From Clostridiales bacterium (lineage in GTDB: Bacteria; Bacillota; Clostridia; Oscillospirales; Oscillospiraceae): a DNA stretch of 8,835 nt. The translations under genes and the position numbers were made by a program. Of the stretch, positions 1 to 6,461 are shown one piece after another (positions within the stretch are counted from its first letter, which is position 1; every line of letters begins with the position of its first letter). The stretch covers positions 1-8,835 of the forward strand of contig JAJQET010000096.1 of assembly GCA_021201515.1 (NCBI GenBank). The letters run 5' to 3'. The notes beneath the pieces are model-generated. The model ran no database searches. It saw nothing but the letters and a program-made list of their open reading frames with translations, and was not told the DNA's origin.

Positions 1-1
1 G

Positions 2-760
2 GACTATATACCTCATGAACATCTGCCTACCTTTAATTCCACCGTGATCGAACTGTATCTTCACCGCATCCCCGGCCTCAGCGAGCAGTTCGTCCTGTTC
101 AACGACGATATGTATCTGACGGCCCCCACCCAGCCGGAGGAATTTTTCCGGGACGGTTTGCCCTGTGAGTCTGCGCTGTTGGATGCCATCACGGCCAACG
201 AACCGGGGAACCTGCTGCCCTATTTACAGGTCAATAACTTCGGAATTATCAACCGCCGCTTTCAGAAGCGGGAGGTGCTGCGCAAGAACGCAGGGAAGTT
301 TTTTACGTGGAAATATGGCAGGGAGCTGCCGCGGAATCTGCTTCTGGCCCCCTTTCAGCACTTTTCCTGTTTTCGGGATCCCCACCTGCCCAGCGCCTAC
401 CTGAAGCGCACCTTTCAGGAGGTGTGGGACGAGGAGGGGGCGCTGCTGGAGGCCAGCGGCATGGAGCGGATCCGCAGCCGGATGGATTACACCCACTGGC
501 TGATGAAGGCCTGGCAGATCTGTGAGGGCAACTTTGTCCCCCGTCCCACCTCCTGGGGCAGACATTTTGAGCTGCATGAGGACAGCCAATTCAACCAGGC
601 CATTGAGAAACAAACCTACCATGCCATTTGTCTGAACGACAGCTATATGACTGTGGATTTTGAGGGAATCCAGCCCACGTTGGTCCAGAGCTTCCAGAAA
701 ATCCTCCCGGAGCCGTCCACCTTTGAATGTGATTCGGCGCAAACCCCCGCTTCCCCCTGA
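2..760 (+). CDS. Stealth-family sugar-phosphate transferase, C-terminal part (5' end outside window)
   Basis: The reading frame is open from base 2 to a TGA at 758-760, giving 252 visible residues. The GTG at 44 is internal, because the residues before it (IPHEHLPTFNS) already match the family, so the true start lies upstream. Visible landmarks, numbered from the first full codon: conserved region 2 around 3-39, ending in FVLFNDDMYL with paired acidic residues Asp35-Asp36; a NNFGIINRRF stretch near 78-87; region 3 with PFQHF near 117-121; region 4 near 205-241 with ICLNDS and a terminal LPEPSTFE. Stealth proteins are hexose-1-phosphate transferases that build phosphodiester-linked surface glycans, acting at the cytoplasmic face of the membrane. 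No membrane segment is visible in this part. It is followed after 21 bp by a putative polymerase, then a flippase, which fits capsule or exopolysaccharide synthesis. Family assignment is strong; the sugar transferred cannot be read from sequence. Confidence 0.87.
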   Translation, partial: DYIPHEHLPTFNSTVIELYLHRIPGLSEQFVLFNDDMYLTAPTQPEEFFRDGLPCESALLDAITANEPGNLLPYLQVNNFGIINRRFQKREVLRKNAGKFFTWKYGRELPRNLLLAPFQHFSCFRDPHLPSAYLKRTFQEVWDEEGALLEASGMERIRSRMDYTHWLMKAWQICEGNFVPRPTSWGRHFELHEDSQFNQAIEKQTYHAICLNDSYMTVDFEGIQPTLVQSFQKILPEPSTFECDSAQTPASP

Positions 761-781
761 CTGTAAAGGACTCTGAGTACT

Positions 782-2029
782 GTGATAAGGAACTTCTTCA
801 AAAAGCAGAGCTGGAAAAGCTGGCTCTTTCTGCTGATCGTGGCGCTGCTGGTCTTTGAAAGCCCCATCGAGTCGGCGTGGGAGCCCTTCTCCTACCTGGA
901 TGAGGTGTTTGGACTGCTGTTCTTCCCCTTGCTTCTCCTGCGGGTGGTTCGGCGCCACGCCTGGCCCCGGCTCACCCGGCGGCAGTGGGTTATGGTGGCG
1001 CTGCTTGGGGTGGTGCTGCTGACCGGTTTTGCGGGCTATCTCATCAACCGGTATCAGCCCCTGTGGAACACCCTGTGCGATGCCTTTACCAATGTGAAGT
1101 TTTACCTGGTCATCGGCGTGGGCTATATGCTGTTTGAAGAATGTGACTTTGAACGCATGGAGCGGGAAATCTATCCCGGGCTGAATCTGATCACCCTGGT
1201 GCTTTTCGGCGTGTGCCTGTTCGACCTGGTGTTCCAGGTCTACCCCAGTGAAAGCCGCTGGGGGCTTCGGGCCATTCAGCTGTTTTACAACTCCCAGACC
1301 ACTTTGGCGGCCGAGGGGGTGTTCCTGTCCGCCCTGTACCTCCGCATCTATGAGTACAAGAAGATGCAGGTGCTGCCCTGGCTGGGGATGCTCTGCTTTA
1401 TTATGATGTGGACGCTGCGGTTCAAGGCAATCTGCGCGGTGTTCTGCATCCTGTTGCTCTGGTGGCTGGTTTGCCGCAGAGGGAAGAAGCTGACCCCATT
1501 GACCTGGGGCGTCCTGGGGGGCGGCGTCGTGGCCATCGGACTGCCCCAGATGTTGTTTTATTTCTATAAAGGAATGCAGGAGTACTATGCCCGGCCCATC
1601 CTGACCCTGGCCTCCTTCTATGTGGGGGCGGACTATTTCCCCTTCGGCACGGGGTGGGCCACCTATGGGTCCTACCTCTCCGTCTCCCCCTTCTCCCCGG
1701 TCTACGAGATGTACCAGCTGAATCAAATCTGGGGCCTGTCGGAGAAGTATTCCCAGTACATTGCAGACAACTTCTGGCCCATGATTCTGGGTCAGTGCGG
1801 CTATATCGGCCTGGCCTGCTATGTTGCGCTGGTAGCGCTGCTGGGCCTCGCCGTTTTGCGGCTGGGGAAGAAGAACGCATACGCCTATGCCTCTGGCCTG
1901 CTGACCATGCTCTACCTGCTGATTTGCAGCACCAGTGAGTCCGCCTTTGCCGGCCCTGTGGCGATTCCCTTTGCCTTCCTCCTGGGCTTCCTGTTCGCGG
2001 AGGACGGAGCGGAAAGGCAGGCCCCGTGA
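782..2029 (+). CDS. Multi-pass membrane protein, probable Wzy-type polysaccharide polymerase
   Basis: 415 residues with about ten or more hydrophobic segments, for example near 13-26, 43-57, 69-88, 105-118, 133-153, 199-210, 217-231, 242-260, 333-359 and 371-404. The loop near 283-330, between the last membrane groups, contains a PFGTGWATYGSY stretch, followed by a segment with GQCGYIGL (337-344). This resembles the glycine-rich loop plus late helix seen in O-antigen ligase/polymerase proteins. The start is GTG at 782, with AAAGGA at 765-770 as a modest ribosome-binding site. Wzy-type proteins are very divergent, so the call rests on topology, this loop and position between a glycan phosphotransferase and a Wzx-like flippase. 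The alternative is an O-antigen ligase-like protein or another membrane glycan enzyme. If it is a polymerase, it would join repeat units on the outer face of the membrane. The TGA stop overlaps the next ATG (TGATG), indicating translational coupling. Confidence 0.6.
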   Translation: MIRNFFKKQSWKSWLFLLIVALLVFESPIESAWEPFSYLDEVFGLLFFPLLLLRVVRRHAWPRLTRRQWVMVALLGVVLLTGFAGYLINRYQPLWNTLCDAFTNVKFYLVIGVGYMLFEECDFERMEREIYPGLNLITLVLFGVCLFDLVFQVYPSESRWGLRAIQLFYNSQTTLAAEGVFLSALYLRIYEYKKMQVLPWLGMLCFIMMWTLRFKAICAVFCILLLWWLVCRRGKKLTPLTWGVLGGGVVAIGLPQMLFYFYKGMQEYYARPILTLASFYVGADYFPFGTGWATYGSYLSVSPFSPVYEMYQLNQIWGLSEKYSQYIADNFWPMILGQCGYIGLACYVALVALLGLAVLRLGKKNAYAYASGLLTMLYLLICSTSESAFAGPVAIPFAFLLGFLFAEDGAERQAP

Positions 2030-3465
2030 TGCGCAAACTGTTGCAGCGCTATCAGGCGCTGTCGCTGCCGATGCGGACGGCCATTTGGTTCACTGTCTGC
2101 AACTTTTTGCAGCGGGGCACATCGCTGATCACCGTCCCCATTTTCACCCGTCTGCTCACCACGGAGGAGTACGGCCTGTGCAACGTCTATTTCTCCTGGT
2201 TTGAGATTTTTGTGCTGTTTGCCTCGCTGAAGCTGCCCTATGAGGGCTTAAACAACGGCCTGATTCGCTATGAATCGGACAAGGACGGCTATGCCTCCTC
2301 CATCGTGGGGCTGATGGCGGTGCTGACGGTGGTGGAGCTGGCGGTCTACCTGCTGTTCCGGCAATGGATCGATGCCGTGACCGGGTTCAGCACGGTCATC
2401 ACAGTGTTCCTCTTCATCGAGGTGTGCTTCAACCCGCCCCTCTACCTGTGGATCAACCGGGAGCGGTTCGACTTCCGCTACCGCATGCCGGTGGTGGTCA
2501 CCCTCTTGAGTACGGTGCTGACCCCGGTGATTGCGGTGGTGGCCGTGCTGAACACCAGCTACAAGGCGGAGGCCCGCATCATCGCCACTTCGGCGGTGCA
2601 GGGGGTCTTTGGGCTGATTCTCGCCCTGCGGCTGCTGCAAAAGGGTAAGGTGTTCTACAAGCGGGAGTACTGGCGGTTTGCCCTGACCTTCAACCTGCCG
2701 CTGCTGTTCTACTACCTGTCCCAGACGCTGCTGAACCAGGCGGACCGCATTATGATTCAGTATTACGTCTCCACCGGCAAGGCGGGGATTTACAGCGTGG
2801 CCTATTCGGCGGCGTCGATTTTGCAGCTGCTGATTTCCGCCATCAACGCCTCCTATAACCCCTGGATGTACCGCAAGCTGAAAAGCCAGACCTATCGGGA
2901 GGTGAAGGAGGTTTCGCTGCTGATTCTCCTGCTGCTGGCCGGGGTGACGCTGATGCTGATGGCCTTTGCCCCGGATCTGGTCTACATCCTGGCGGGAGAG
3001 ACCTACGCGGAGGCTATCTGGGTGATTCCGCCGGTGGCGGCCAGCGTGTTCTTCATCTTCGTCTATATGCTCTTTGCCAATGTGGAGATGTATTATGACG
3101 AGGTGCGGCCCATCTCCCTGATCTCCATCCTCTGCTCGGTGGTCAACGTGGTGCTGAACGCCCTGTTCATCCCCCGCTACGGCTACCTGGCCGCCGGGTG
3201 GACGACGCTGGTATCCTATGTGCTGCTGGCGGTGCTTCACTTCCTCTTTATGAAGCGGGCCTGCCGACGCCACCAGATCGGGGAGACGCTGTTCAATGAG
3301 CGGCTCCTGCTGGTCATCAGCTTGGGGGTAATCGCCTCCGCAGGGGTCATGCTGTGGCTGTACACCCTGGGATGGGTGCGCTATGTAATTTTGGTCGTTG
3401 GTCTGGCGGTGCTGTTCTGGCAGCGCCAACGGCTGATAAAGGTTGTGAAACAAATCCGTGGATAG
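2029..3465 (+). CDS. Wzx/PST-family polysaccharide (lipid-linked repeat unit) flippase
   Basis: 478 residues from ATG 2029. A GTG three bases upstream is also in frame, but ATG overlapping the preceding TGA by one base, with GGAAAGG at 2011-2017, is the more typical arrangement. The N-terminus carries a classic polysaccharide transporter signature: a first helix with NFLQRGTSLITVPIFTRLL followed by TTEEYGLCNVYFSW. About 12-14 hydrophobic helices follow, with the mid-protein FNLPLLFYYLSQTLLNQADR stretch (about 221-240) that is characteristic of this group at the start of the second half. Length is normal for the family. Members belong to the MOP superfamily and move undecaprenyl-diphosphate-linked oligosaccharide units across the cytoplasmic membrane. 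The upstream putative polymerase and Stealth transferase supply the expected partners. Substrate specificity cannot be inferred. Confidence 0.88.
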   Translation: MRKLLQRYQALSLPMRTAIWFTVCNFLQRGTSLITVPIFTRLLTTEEYGLCNVYFSWFEIFVLFASLKLPYEGLNNGLIRYESDKDGYASSIVGLMAVLTVVELAVYLLFRQWIDAVTGFSTVITVFLFIEVCFNPPLYLWINRERFDFRYRMPVVVTLLSTVLTPVIAVVAVLNTSYKAEARIIATSAVQGVFGLILALRLLQKGKVFYKREYWRFALTFNLPLLFYYLSQTLLNQADRIMIQYYVSTGKAGIYSVAYSAASILQLLISAINASYNPWMYRKLKSQTYREVKEVSLLILLLLAGVTLMLMAFAPDLVYILAGETYAEAIWVIPPVAASVFFIFVYMLFANVEMYYDEVRPISLISILCSVVNVVLNALFIPRYGYLAAGWTTLVSYVLLAVLHFLFMKRACRRHQIGETLFNERLLLVISLGVIASAGVMLWLYTLGWVRYVILVVGLAVLFWQRQRLIKVVKQIRG

Positions 3466-4573
3466 CAAGAGAGAAGGAGTTGACCCGGAGGCAGGACGCA
3501 GCACCGCCAGCCTGGGCTTTTTTAACCTGGCCAGGGGGCTTGGAACGCTCTTTGTGTTGTTGGGCCATTCCATCACAGTGTATTACCCGAAAACGGAAGC
3601 GGTCTACGACGCACCCTTTTCCGGCTGCGGGACGGTGCTGGGCGGCAGCGTGATGGCGCTGTTCTTTTTCATCAGCGGTTACGGCTTCTACCAGCGCAGC
3701 CCCCGCAAATGCGTCTCCATTCAGGCGAAGCTATTGTTGAAGCCCTACTGCCTGTCGGCGTTGGCCGTGCTGCTGACCAAGCTGCTGCTGGCGGTGGTGG
3801 AGCGGCGCTCCTTCCTGGCCCACGGCGGCGAATATGTGCTGACCTACCTGCTGGGGCTGAACGCGGAGGGCGGCGGCCAGCTGGGAGGCATTCCGGTGGA
3901 ATCCGTGGGCATCTTCTGGTTTGTGCTGGCGCTGATGAACGGCTGGATTTTATACAACAGCATCCTGCGCGTGAAACGGAAGGGGCTGCAATGGGCCCTG
4001 GTGGCGGGCTGCGTCCTGCTGGGCTACGGGCTGACCCTGATTTCCTCCGTGTGGCCCTTCTGCCTCCATATGTCCCTGATGGCGGTGGGCTACCTGGCGG
4101 TGGGGCGGCAGATTCGGGAGCGTGAACTGCTGGAGCGGCAGCTGCCCCTTTGGCTCTACGGTCTGCTGGCCCTGCCGGTGCTGGCATCCTTCGCCTGGGG
4201 GCAGGTGGATATGCTCACCGGCACCTGGAGGCTGGGGCTGCTGGACGTGCTCAGCACCTTCTGCCTGGGCTTCCTGCTGATGCGCCTCTATACCCGGTTC
4301 AACCGAAGGGAGCGGCGGGGCCGGCTGGTTGGGCTGCTGGAGGCCGGGGGCTTTCGCTCCATGTGGGTGCTTTGCATCCACGGGTACGAGAAGGTGATTT
4401 TCCCCTGGTACCGGCTGACGCAGTGGCTGCCGCACAGGCCGCTGCTGGGCAGCTGCCTGTGCCTTGTGGCGCGGTGCCTTGTGATTTTTGTGCTGTACTG
4501 GATTCTGACCTGGGTGAACCGGCTGCGGAAGGGCCGGAAGTGGTCCCGGAAGGGGAAAATCACCCTGGAGTGA
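3458..4573 (+). CDS. Membrane acyltransferase, family 3 (AT3/OafA-like)
   Basis: 371 residues from GTG 3458, the first start codon after an in-frame TGA at 3446-3448; it overlaps the flippase end by 8 bp. The only nearby Shine-Dalgarno-like match, AAAGG at 3438-3442, is poorly spaced, so translation is probably coupled to the flippase. The first helix carries the family hallmark Arg26 followed by Gly36-His37-Ser38; that His is the residue held to be essential in AT3 proteins. Next come FFFISGYG at 69-76, IFWFVLAL near 152-159 and LCIHGYEK around His308. Around ten hydrophobic helices are visible and the C-terminus is strongly basic (RKGRKWSRKGK). AT3 proteins transfer acyl groups, often acetyl from acetyl-CoA, to sugars of surface glycans across the membrane. 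Here it is followed directly by an acyl-AMP ligase and a carrier protein, which suggests, as inference, that the donor may be a carrier-bound acyl group rather than acetyl-CoA. Confidence 0.87.
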   Translation: MDSKREGVDPEAGRSTASLGFFNLARGLGTLFVLLGHSITVYYPKTEAVYDAPFSGCGTVLGGSVMALFFFISGYGFYQRSPRKCVSIQAKLLLKPYCLSALAVLLTKLLLAVVERRSFLAHGGEYVLTYLLGLNAEGGGQLGGIPVESVGIFWFVLALMNGWILYNSILRVKRKGLQWALVAGCVLLGYGLTLISSVWPFCLHMSLMAVGYLAVGRQIRERELLERQLPLWLYGLLALPVLASFAWGQVDMLTGTWRLGLLDVLSTFCLGFLLMRLYTRFNRRERRGRLVGLLEAGGFRSMWVLCIHGYEKVIFPWYRLTQWLPHRPLLGSCLCLVARCLVIFVLYWILTWVNRLRKGRKWSRKGKITLE

Positions 4574-4580
4574 GGGGAGG
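4573..4580 (+). promoter_or_regulatory. Strong ribosome-binding site for the acyl-AMP ligase
   Basis: AGGGGAGG starts on the last base of the acyltransferase stop codon and lies 8 bases before the ATG at 4589. It gives the ligase its own strong initiation signal within the 15-bp gap and fixes the start choice. Confidence 0.75.
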
Positions 4581-4588
4581 AAACTGCC

Positions 4589-6085
4589 ATGCTGACCTCG
4601 TTTGCCGGGCTGCTGCAACGGATGGAGGGGGACTATGCCCCCCGCACTGCCTTCCGGTACTGGGAGGACGGGGCGGTGCGCTCCGTCACCTACGGGCAGT
4701 ACGCCGGGGACATCCGGCGCTTTGCCGCCTGGCTCAGGGCCAACGTTCCGGCGGCGGAAGGGCGGCAGGTGGGGCTGCTGGCCCGGAACCACTACCACTA
4801 CGCGGTGTGCCTGCTGGGCATCCTGACGGCGGGGGCGGTAGCGGTGCCCCTGAACGTGGAGGAGAACTGGGACAATATCCGCTCCCAAATCCGCCGGGCC
4901 GACCTGGTCTGCCTCCTCCATGACGGGGATTATTTGCAGCGGGAGCCTGCCCTTGGGGAAGCCTTTGGCGGCATCCTGGCCCCCCTGGACGGTTACACCC
5001 AGGCGGAGCCGGAGGCTCAGGCCCCGGCTCGGCGGAATCCGGAGGAGATGGCGATTCTGATGTTCACCTCCGGCACCACCGGCCGCAGCAAGGGCGTGAT
5101 GCTGTCCGAGAAGAACTGCTTCACGCCCCTGCGCTTTTTCGTCCAGACCTCCCAGGTCAACATTCAAATGGAGACGCCCAGGGTCTTTTATGTGGTACCC
5201 ATGTACCACATCTCCGGGCTGTCCGGGCTTCTGACCTGGATGGCCGCCGGGGCGGCGCTGAACCTGTGCATCTCCATGAAGTATCTTTACCGGGACCTCC
5301 AGGCCATGCCCAGCGACCATGTCAGCGTGGTGCCCATGATTTTGCAGCTGTGGTATAAGGACCTGCGCCGGGGCCACCGGGAGCGGCTGGGGGAGCTGCG
5401 GAACATCTCCTGCGGCGGGGCCGATGTGGACGCCGGCCTCTTTGCGGCCTTCCGGGAGGCGGGCATCTCTGTGATGCAAGGCTATGGGCTGACGGAGATC
5501 TTCGGCGGCGGCACCATGAACTGCTCCACCGACCCGGCGAAAAGCGCCTCGGTGGGCCTCCCCGGCGAAGGGTGCCGGCTCAAACTGATGGACGGCGAGG
5601 TCTGTCTGAAAAGCGACGCGGTGATGTTGGGCTACTATCAGGACCCGGAGGCCACGGCCCAGGCCATTCAGGACGGCTGGCTCCACACCGGGGATTTGGG
5701 GTACCTGGACGAGGACGGCTACCTCTACCTCACCGGGCGGAAAAAGAATTTAATTATTCTCTCCAACGGGGAGAATGTCAGCCCGGAGGAGCTGGAGCAG
5801 GCGCTCCGCCGGACGCCGGAGGTTTGCGAGGTGATGGTGGGGGAGGCCCGGAACGCCATCTGTGCTGAGGTCTACCCCGCATACCCCAGAGGCTGCACAG
5901 CCCAGAAACGGGAGGACATCCGCAGCCGGATTCGTCAGGCGGTGGGGGCGCTGAACGGCGCCCGTTCGGCCTTCCAGCAGATTCGCTGCCTCTGCTTCCG
6001 GGAGGAGCCGTTCCCCAAAACAGCGACGGGGAAGCTGATACGCTATCAGCACGCCTTCCCCGTGGGAGAGGAGGAAACACAATGA
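4589..6085 (+). CDS. Acyl-AMP ligase (class I adenylate-forming, AMP-binding enzyme)
   Basis: 498 residues with every core motif of the ANL superfamily intact: the phosphate-binding loop MFTSGTTGRSKGVML (158-172), GYGLTE (298-303), LHTGDLG with Asp369, the hinge-region TGRKKN (Arg384), and the C-terminal PKTATGKLIR with the adenylation lysine Lys482. Such enzymes activate a carboxylic acid as its AMP ester and pass it to a thiol of CoA or a carrier-protein phosphopantetheine. The next gene, overlapping by 4 bp (ATGA), is an acyl carrier protein, so loading that carrier is the most likely reaction. Length is close to that of DltA-type and simple acyl-CoA ligases; no extra domain is fused. Its place in a polysaccharide operon just after an AT3 acyltransferase points to glycan acylation (inference). 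The acid used cannot be read from sequence; fatty, short-chain or amino acids are all possible. Confidence 0.9.
   Translation: MLTSFAGLLQRMEGDYAPRTAFRYWEDGAVRSVTYGQYAGDIRRFAAWLRANVPAAEGRQVGLLARNHYHYAVCLLGILTAGAVAVPLNVEENWDNIRSQIRRADLVCLLHDGDYLQREPALGEAFGGILAPLDGYTQAEPEAQAPARRNPEEMAILMFTSGTTGRSKGVMLSEKNCFTPLRFFVQTSQVNIQMETPRVFYVVPMYHISGLSGLLTWMAAGAALNLCISMKYLYRDLQAMPSDHVSVVPMILQLWYKDLRRGHRERLGELRNISCGGADVDAGLFAAFREAGISVMQGYGLTEIFGGGTMNCSTDPAKSASVGLPGEGCRLKLMDGEVCLKSDAVMLGYYQDPEATAQAIQDGWLHTGDLGYLDEDGYLYLTGRKKNLIILSNGENVSPEELEQALRRTPEVCEVMVGEARNAICAEVYPAYPRGCTAQKREDIRSRIRQAVGALNGARSAFQQIRCLCFREEPFPKTATGKLIRYQHAFPVGEEETQ
6066..6074 (+). promoter_or_regulatory. Strong ribosome-binding site for the acyl carrier protein
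   Basis: GAGAGGAGG sits inside the last codons of the ligase, 7 bases before the ATG at 6082. It supports that start and suggests the small carrier is made at high level despite overlapping the upstream gene. Confidence 0.72.
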
Positions 6086-6321
6086 CCATTCAACAGGTGA
6101 AGGACAGGGTGATCCGGGTGATCCGCACCTCCACCGAGACGGAAAAGCCCGTCACCCCGGAGACAAGGCTGGTGACGGACCTGGAGCTGTCCTCCATGGA
6201 GGTGCTGGTGCTGATGGGGGATTTGGAGAGCGCCTTCCGCGTGGTCATCCCCGTCTCGCGGGTGGACCATGTGGAGACGGTGGAGGAGCTGTGTCAGGTC
6301 ATCATCGACCTTCTGCGATAA
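6082..6321 (+). CDS. Acyl carrier protein, dedicated to the upstream ligase
   Basis: 79 residues, the usual size for a discrete carrier protein. The pattern is TDLELSSMEVLVL at 32-44, in which Ser38 aligns with the serine that receives 4'-phosphopantetheine in the usual D-S-L motif. The C-terminal half (HVETVEELCQVIIDLL) matches helix 4 of the carrier fold. The residue before the serine is Ser37 rather than the common Asp, and the residue after is Met39; helix 1 (VKDRVIRVIRTS) is more basic than in fatty-acid-synthesis ACPs. These features suggest a specialised carrier rather than the housekeeping one. The start ATG overlaps the ligase stop by 4 bp, a tight coupling like that of adenylation enzyme and carrier pairs such as DltA/DltC. 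Expected role: hold the activated acyl group as a thioester for transfer to a glycan or another acceptor (inference). Confidence 0.92.
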   Translation: MTIQQVKDRVIRVIRTSTETEKPVTPETRLVTDLELSSMEVLVLMGDLESAFRVVIPVSRVDHVETVEELCQVIIDLLR

Positions 6322-6338
6322 AAAACTGCGATAAAAAA
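6313..6338 (+). repeat. 13-bp tandem direct repeat at the end of the carrier-protein gene
   Basis: CTGCGATAAAAAA occurs twice back to back (6313-6325 and 6326-6338). The first copy holds the last two sense codons and the stop of the carrier protein; the second provides the A-tract next to the terminator stem. It looks like a local duplication. Confidence 0.85.
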
Positions 6339-6363
6339 GCTGCCTGTCCGTGGACAGGCAGCT
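6320..6363 (-). terminator. Intrinsic terminator for the minus-strand AMP-binding gene
   Basis: AGCTGCCTGTCC (6338-6349) and GGACAGGCAGCT (6352-6363) form a perfect 12-bp GC-rich stem; in practice the innermost pairs would open to give a loop of four or more bases. Read on the minus strand the stem is followed at once by TTTTTT and, a few bases on, by a second T-run, a textbook Rho-independent terminator for the gene at 6450-8180. Read on the plus strand the stem is followed by ATAAAGG with no U-tract, so it should stop the polysaccharide operon poorly. Confidence 0.85.
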
Positions 6364-6439
6364 ATAAAGGACTTGCGGCGGAGGAAAATCTGTCGAAACA
6401 ACCGGGAAGCCGTCAGGCGCTGCTCAGCGGCGTCCTGAG

Positions 6440-6461
6440 GTGCGGAGCATTAGCTCCGCAC
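6440..6461 (-). repeat. Perfect 9-bp inverted repeat with the minus-gene stop codon in its loop
   Basis: GTGCGGAGC (6440-6448) and GCTCCGCAC (6453-6461) flank a 4-base loop ATTA; on the minus strand the loop reads TAAT and contains the TAA stop. No T-run follows on either strand. A smaller 5-bp stem (CTCAG 6423-6427 with CTGAG 6435-6439) adjoins it. A competing stem, AGCTCC (6452-6457) with GGAGCT (6467-6472), would exclude the main hairpin. It may stabilise the 3' end of the message or modulate termination; this is not shown. Confidence 0.7.

Noticed and set aside
44..46. GTG as the start of the first gene
   Set aside because: The frame is open back to base 2, and residues before this GTG (IPHEHLPTFNS) are conserved Stealth sequence, so the gene begins before the window.
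224..1726. Long open frame (500 codons) on the minus strand opposite the Stealth and polymerase genes
   Set aside because: The translation is low-complexity, rich in Gly, Pro, His and Gln, with no domain. It is a mirror of GC-biased codons in two well-supported plus-strand genes and crosses their junction.
2248..3576. 442-codon minus-strand open frame opposite the flippase
   Set aside because: His/Gln/Pro-rich composition with no domain, wholly antisense to a clear flippase; a codon-bias shadow.
3950..5686. 578-codon minus-strand open frame opposite the acyltransferase and acyl-AMP ligase
   Set aside because: It has the same shadow composition and runs across two genes whose motifs are unmistakable on the plus strand.
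6338..6363. The hairpin as a terminator for the plus-strand operon
   Set aside because: The stem is excellent but no U-tract follows on the plus strand; the T-runs lie only on the minus-strand side.
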